A stretch of 64,000 bases of DNA from a virus, in the IMG/VR virus record IMGVR_UViG_3300022934_000005, positions 49,103 through 113,102 of that record. One strand, 5' to 3'. The translations under genes and the position numbers were made by a program. The notes beneath the pieces are model-generated. The model searched no databases, had not been told where the DNA came from, and worked only from the letters and a program-made list of their open reading frames with translations. Of the stretch, positions 61,412 to 64,000 are shown piece after piece (position 1 is the stretch's first letter; every line of letters begins with the position of its first letter).

Positions 61412-62001
61412 TTACAATGAGACCTCCTGTTGTTATTGATAAAAGATATGCTATCTTTAATCCTACAAATGGTGACTTGATTAGTGTTACTAATTCACAA
61501 CCAAAAGAAGGAAGTTATATTCCAGTAGAAGAAAAAGAGGTATCTAGTATTGTTAATGGTACAGAACCAATGTCATATTATTATGTACATTATAACAAAA
61601 CTAAAAAAGAATACCAGTTAAGAACTAGGAACAACTTTGATATTGATAGTTACTATGTTGATGATCTTATATATGAAGTAAAAGAAGAACAAATTAAAGA
61701 CGCAGATATACGTATTACTAAAAATGTAAAAGATACGTGTTGGAAATTTAGTATTGGCGGAGATTTAAAAGCAAACATACTTGCTCAAAAAGTAAGTTTT
61801 AAACAAATTATGTTTTTTTCAATTACAAAGAAAAACGATCCAAACATTTTGTACAAAACAATCTCTTTTAACTTTGAAGATTTAGTTGACGGTAAGTACA
61901 TTGTATTGCCATTTGATAGTAAATTTGAATTTGATAACGAACCAATTGGCATTTATACAATTAAAAGATTTGACAAGTATATGTACGAGGTAATTAAATG
62001 A
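61408..62001 (+). CDS. Hypothetical protein, 197 aa
   Basis: Begins MITMRPPVVIDKRYAIFNPT; a beta-rich protein with Tyr/Lys/Asp content and no recognisable motif or membrane segment. Overlaps the previous stop (ATGA) and the next start (ATGA), so it is a coupled member of the glycosyltransferase operon. Not recognised. Its position suggests an accessory role, perhaps acceptor binding, but nothing in the sequence shows this. Confidence 0.75.
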   Translation: MITMRPPVVIDKRYAIFNPTNGDLISVTNSQPKEGSYIPVEEKEVSSIVNGTEPMSYYYVHYNKTKKEYQLRTRNNFDIDSYYVDDLIYEVKEEQIKDADIRITKNVKDTCWKFSIGGDLKANILAQKVSFKQIMFFSITKKNDPNILYKTISFNFEDLVDGKYIVLPFDSKFEFDNEPIGIYTIKRFDKYMYEVIK

Positions 62002-62885
62002 AGATTAACATTGCAGAGCAAGATATTATATTCTTAAGTTACGATGAACCTAACTGCGAAAAGAATTATGTTGATTTATGCAAAAAAATTCCTTGGGCAA
62101 AACGTGTTCACGGAGTACACGGTTCAGATGCCGCACATAAAGCCTGTGCAGATTTGTCAGAAACAAAACACTTTGTAACAGTTGACGGAGATACTATTGT
62201 AGATCCGGAATTTTTAAATGTAGTTTTAGATTTAGACGTAATGGGCGTTGATGATGATTATCAATTTAGTTGGTGTGGACACATCGATGTTAACGGATTA
62301 AAATACGGCAACGGCAGTTTAAAAATGTGGACTAAAGAATTCGTTAAAAATATGAAAACACATGAAAACACCGACGGCAATGATGATACAAATATTGAAT
62401 TTTGTTATTTTGACAACTATTACCAATTAAACGAAAACTATAGCACTAGTATTATTAGTTCAACACCGCATCAAGCATGGAGAGCAGGATTCCGTGAAGG
62501 TGTTAAGATGAGTTTAAACAGAGGTGCAAGAGTTTCTGATCTTAGCAAAGACATTTGGTGGCAAAATTACCAAAGATTGTTAATTTGGATGAACGTTGGT
62601 GCAGATGTTACTAACGGAATTTGGTCAGTGTACGGTGCAAGGCAAGGATGTCATCTAGCATATTGTACAGATTGGGACATTTCACAAACTAGAGACTTTA
62701 AAATCTTAAATGAGATGTGGGAAAAAGAAAAAGATAAGGATGCTTGGGCATTAGATGAATCAATGGAAGAACTAGGAGCAAAATTAGGAGAAGCAGGACT
62801 GCCGATTAGTCCAAAACCTTTCGATGCTGGACAAAGTAAAATGTTTAAAGCAGTTTATGAAAACACTCCTAGAGTTATTAGATGA
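61998..62885 (+). CDS. Glycosyltransferase-like protein C (DxD, GT2-like)
   Basis: A 295-aa protein with DIIFLSYDEPNCEKNYVDLC at residues 9-28 and HFVTVDGDTIVDPEFL near 58-73, where DGD (63-65) is the nucleotide-sugar/metal motif. The region between (IPWAKRVHGVHGSDAAHKAC) matches phage glycosyltransferase-like proteins. Different from A and B in sequence. Trp-rich middle (KDIWWQNYQRLLIWMNVGAD). Coupled by 4-nt overlaps to both neighbours. Likely part of a sugar-transfer pathway with A and B. Confidence 0.8.
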   Translation: MKINIAEQDIIFLSYDEPNCEKNYVDLCKKIPWAKRVHGVHGSDAAHKACADLSETKHFVTVDGDTIVDPEFLNVVLDLDVMGVDDDYQFSWCGHIDVNGLKYGNGSLKMWTKEFVKNMKTHENTDGNDDTNIEFCYFDNYYQLNENYSTSIISSTPHQAWRAGFREGVKMSLNRGARVSDLSKDIWWQNYQRLLIWMNVGADVTNGIWSVYGARQGCHLAYCTDWDISQTRDFKILNEMWEKEKDKDAWALDESMEELGAKLGEAGLPISPKPFDAGQSKMFKAVYENTPRVIR

Positions 62886-64000
62886 GCGAACTAGATAAAA
62901 TTAAAGAAATAATGCCGATAGTAGAAGAGGAAACATCTCCTACTTTTTGTTTAGCAAAGTGGCATCATACTACTATCTATTTACAAACAGGTGAAACACA
63001 TAGTTGTTATCATCCTGCTCCGCACCCTATACCATTAGAAGAATTAAAAGATAATCCAAGTGCATTGCATAACACTAAAGAGAAAAAAGAACAACGTAAG
63101 CAGATGTTATGTGGACAAAAGCCAGAAGGTTGTAACTATTGCTGGAAGATCGAAGCAATGGGCAAAGACTTTGTTAGTGATAGACATATCAAAACTACGA
63201 GTATCTATAGACCCGAAAGAATTACGGAAATAAAACAAAAAGGGGCGGATTTTAACATAAATCCGGAGTATATTGAGATTAACTTTAGTAATGAGTGTAA
63301 TTTTAAATGCGGTTATTGCCATCCTAAGTTTAGCAGTAGATACTATAATGAGATTAAAGAACACGGACCATATAAAATGTCAACAGCACATAGGCAAGAC
63401 ATTGACTGGTTTGAGTTATATGACAATGAAGAATCAAACCCCTATGTGAAAGCATGGTGGGATTGGTGGCCGGAAGTCTCCAAGACTCTTAATATTTTGA
63501 GAATTACGGGAGGTGAGCCTTTAATGCACAAGAGTACTTGGAGACTTTTCGACGAGTTGGAAGCAGATCCTAAGCCACATATTCAAATCGAAGTAAACAG
63601 CAATATGGGTGTTAAAACTAAACTAGTAGAAAAACTTGTAGAACGTATTAACACACTAAAAGAAAAGAATTGTATTAAAAGTTTTAAACTTTATACAAGT
63701 ATAGATACTTGGGGCGAACGTGCAGAATATACACGTACTGGTTTAGATATTGAACTATGGGAAAAGAACTTAGATTACTATCTAACTAATACAAACTTTC
63801 CTGTAACATTTATGATTACATTTAATTTATTTGCTGTTACAAGTTTTAGTTTGCTATTATCAAAGATTTTAGAATGGCGTGTAAAATATAATAATGAAAA
63901 TGCAACACAATGGCAACGTATTAGATTTGATACTCCACATTTAAAAGAACCTACAATCTTTGACATGAATATTTTACCTAAAGAAAAGTTTATGCCATAT
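62882..64000 (+). CDS. Radical SAM enzyme (C-terminus beyond window)
   Basis: 373 codons visible from ATG 62882, open at the window edge. The [4Fe-4S]-SAM motif C-x3-C-x2-C is in NECNFKCGYCHPKF (about residues 138-150); GGEPLM (near 210) is the SAM-binding glycine motif. Upstream cysteines in FCLAKWHHTTIYLQTGETHS followed by CYH, and CNYCWK near 80, look like an auxiliary-cluster (twitch/SPASM-type) region placed N-terminally. Such proteins recur in marine phages. The substrate may be a peptide or a sugar linked to the adjacent transferases; unproven. Overlaps the glycosyltransferase C stop (ATGA). Confidence 0.92.
   Translation, partial: MSELDKIKEIMPIVEEETSPTFCLAKWHHTTIYLQTGETHSCYHPAPHPIPLEELKDNPSALHNTKEKKEQRKQMLCGQKPEGCNYCWKIEAMGKDFVSDRHIKTTSIYRPERITEIKQKGADFNINPEYIEINFSNECNFKCGYCHPKFSSRYYNEIKEHGPYKMSTAHRQDIDWFELYDNEESNPYVKAWWDWWPEVSKTLNILRITGGEPLMHKSTWRLFDELEADPKPHIQIEVNSNMGVKTKLVEKLVERINTLKEKNCIKSFKLYTSIDTWGERAEYTRTGLDIELWEKNLDYYLTNTNFPVTFMITFNLFAVTSFSLLLSKILEWRVKYNNENATQWQRIRFDTPHLKEPTIFDMNILPKEKFMPY

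Overview
The window is a contiguous piece of a T4-like tailed-phage (myovirus) genome. It is AT-rich and almost fully coding, with genes packed end to end, many stop/start overlaps, and T4-type late promoters ahead of gene blocks. The head genes (gp20-gp21-gp22-gp23), the recombination genes (gp46/gp47), the late sigma factor (gp55) and the baseplate run (gp48/54-like, gp53, hub, gp5, gp25, gp6, gp7-position giant) are all recognisable. Gene content and protein style (protein beginning MGRPINKRYFG, very long baseplate proteins, families of fibre-like proteins) resemble marine T4-like phages of cyanobacteria and SAR11-type bacteria. The host cannot be fixed from the window. A proteobacterial-looking CspA and near-consensus sigma70 promoters make a proteobacterial host somewhat more likely than a cyanobacterial one; this is inference.

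Layout: (1) 1-8343, minus strand: tail-fibre/virion structural proteins, including an incomplete protein with eight carbohydrate-binding-like modules. (2) 8405-9112, minus: cspA and a strong candidate stand-alone structured RNA (about 8722-8977) with its own sigma70-type promoter and terminator. (3) 9113-18422, minus: capsid protein, scaffold, protease, acidic core protein, two small/unknown genes, portal and tape measure. (4) 18496-19583, plus: a gp26-type tail-assembly protein and a small ORF joined by a well-formed -1 frameshift heptamer. (5) 19580-23031, minus: two proteins that look like head-packaged internal proteins. (6) 23286-23794: a 509-bp non-coding stretch rich in hairpins. (7) 23795-28147, minus: gp55, gp47, gp46, a small ORF and a GIY-YIG endonuclease, under sigma70-type promoters. 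(8) 28217-59344, plus: baseplate and tail-fibre genes, including a 4,928-residue protein. (9) 59394-64000, plus: a small conserved ORF, three glycosyltransferase-like proteins, an unknown protein and a radical SAM enzyme cut by the window edge.

How it fits together: early/middle sigma70 promoters make gp55, gp46/gp47 and the candidate RNA. gp55 then directs host RNA polymerase to the [N][A/C/T]TAAATA late promoters seen before most structural blocks. The gp55 promoter and the baseplate-operon late promoter lie back to back and overlap, which suggests a built-in early-to-late switch. The most interesting signals are the two non-coding RNA candidates, the frameshift-linked tail chaperone next to the tape measure, the overlapping gp55/late promoter pair, the internal-protein candidates, and the giant baseplate protein that shares glycan-binding-like modules with the fibre protein at the other end of the window.
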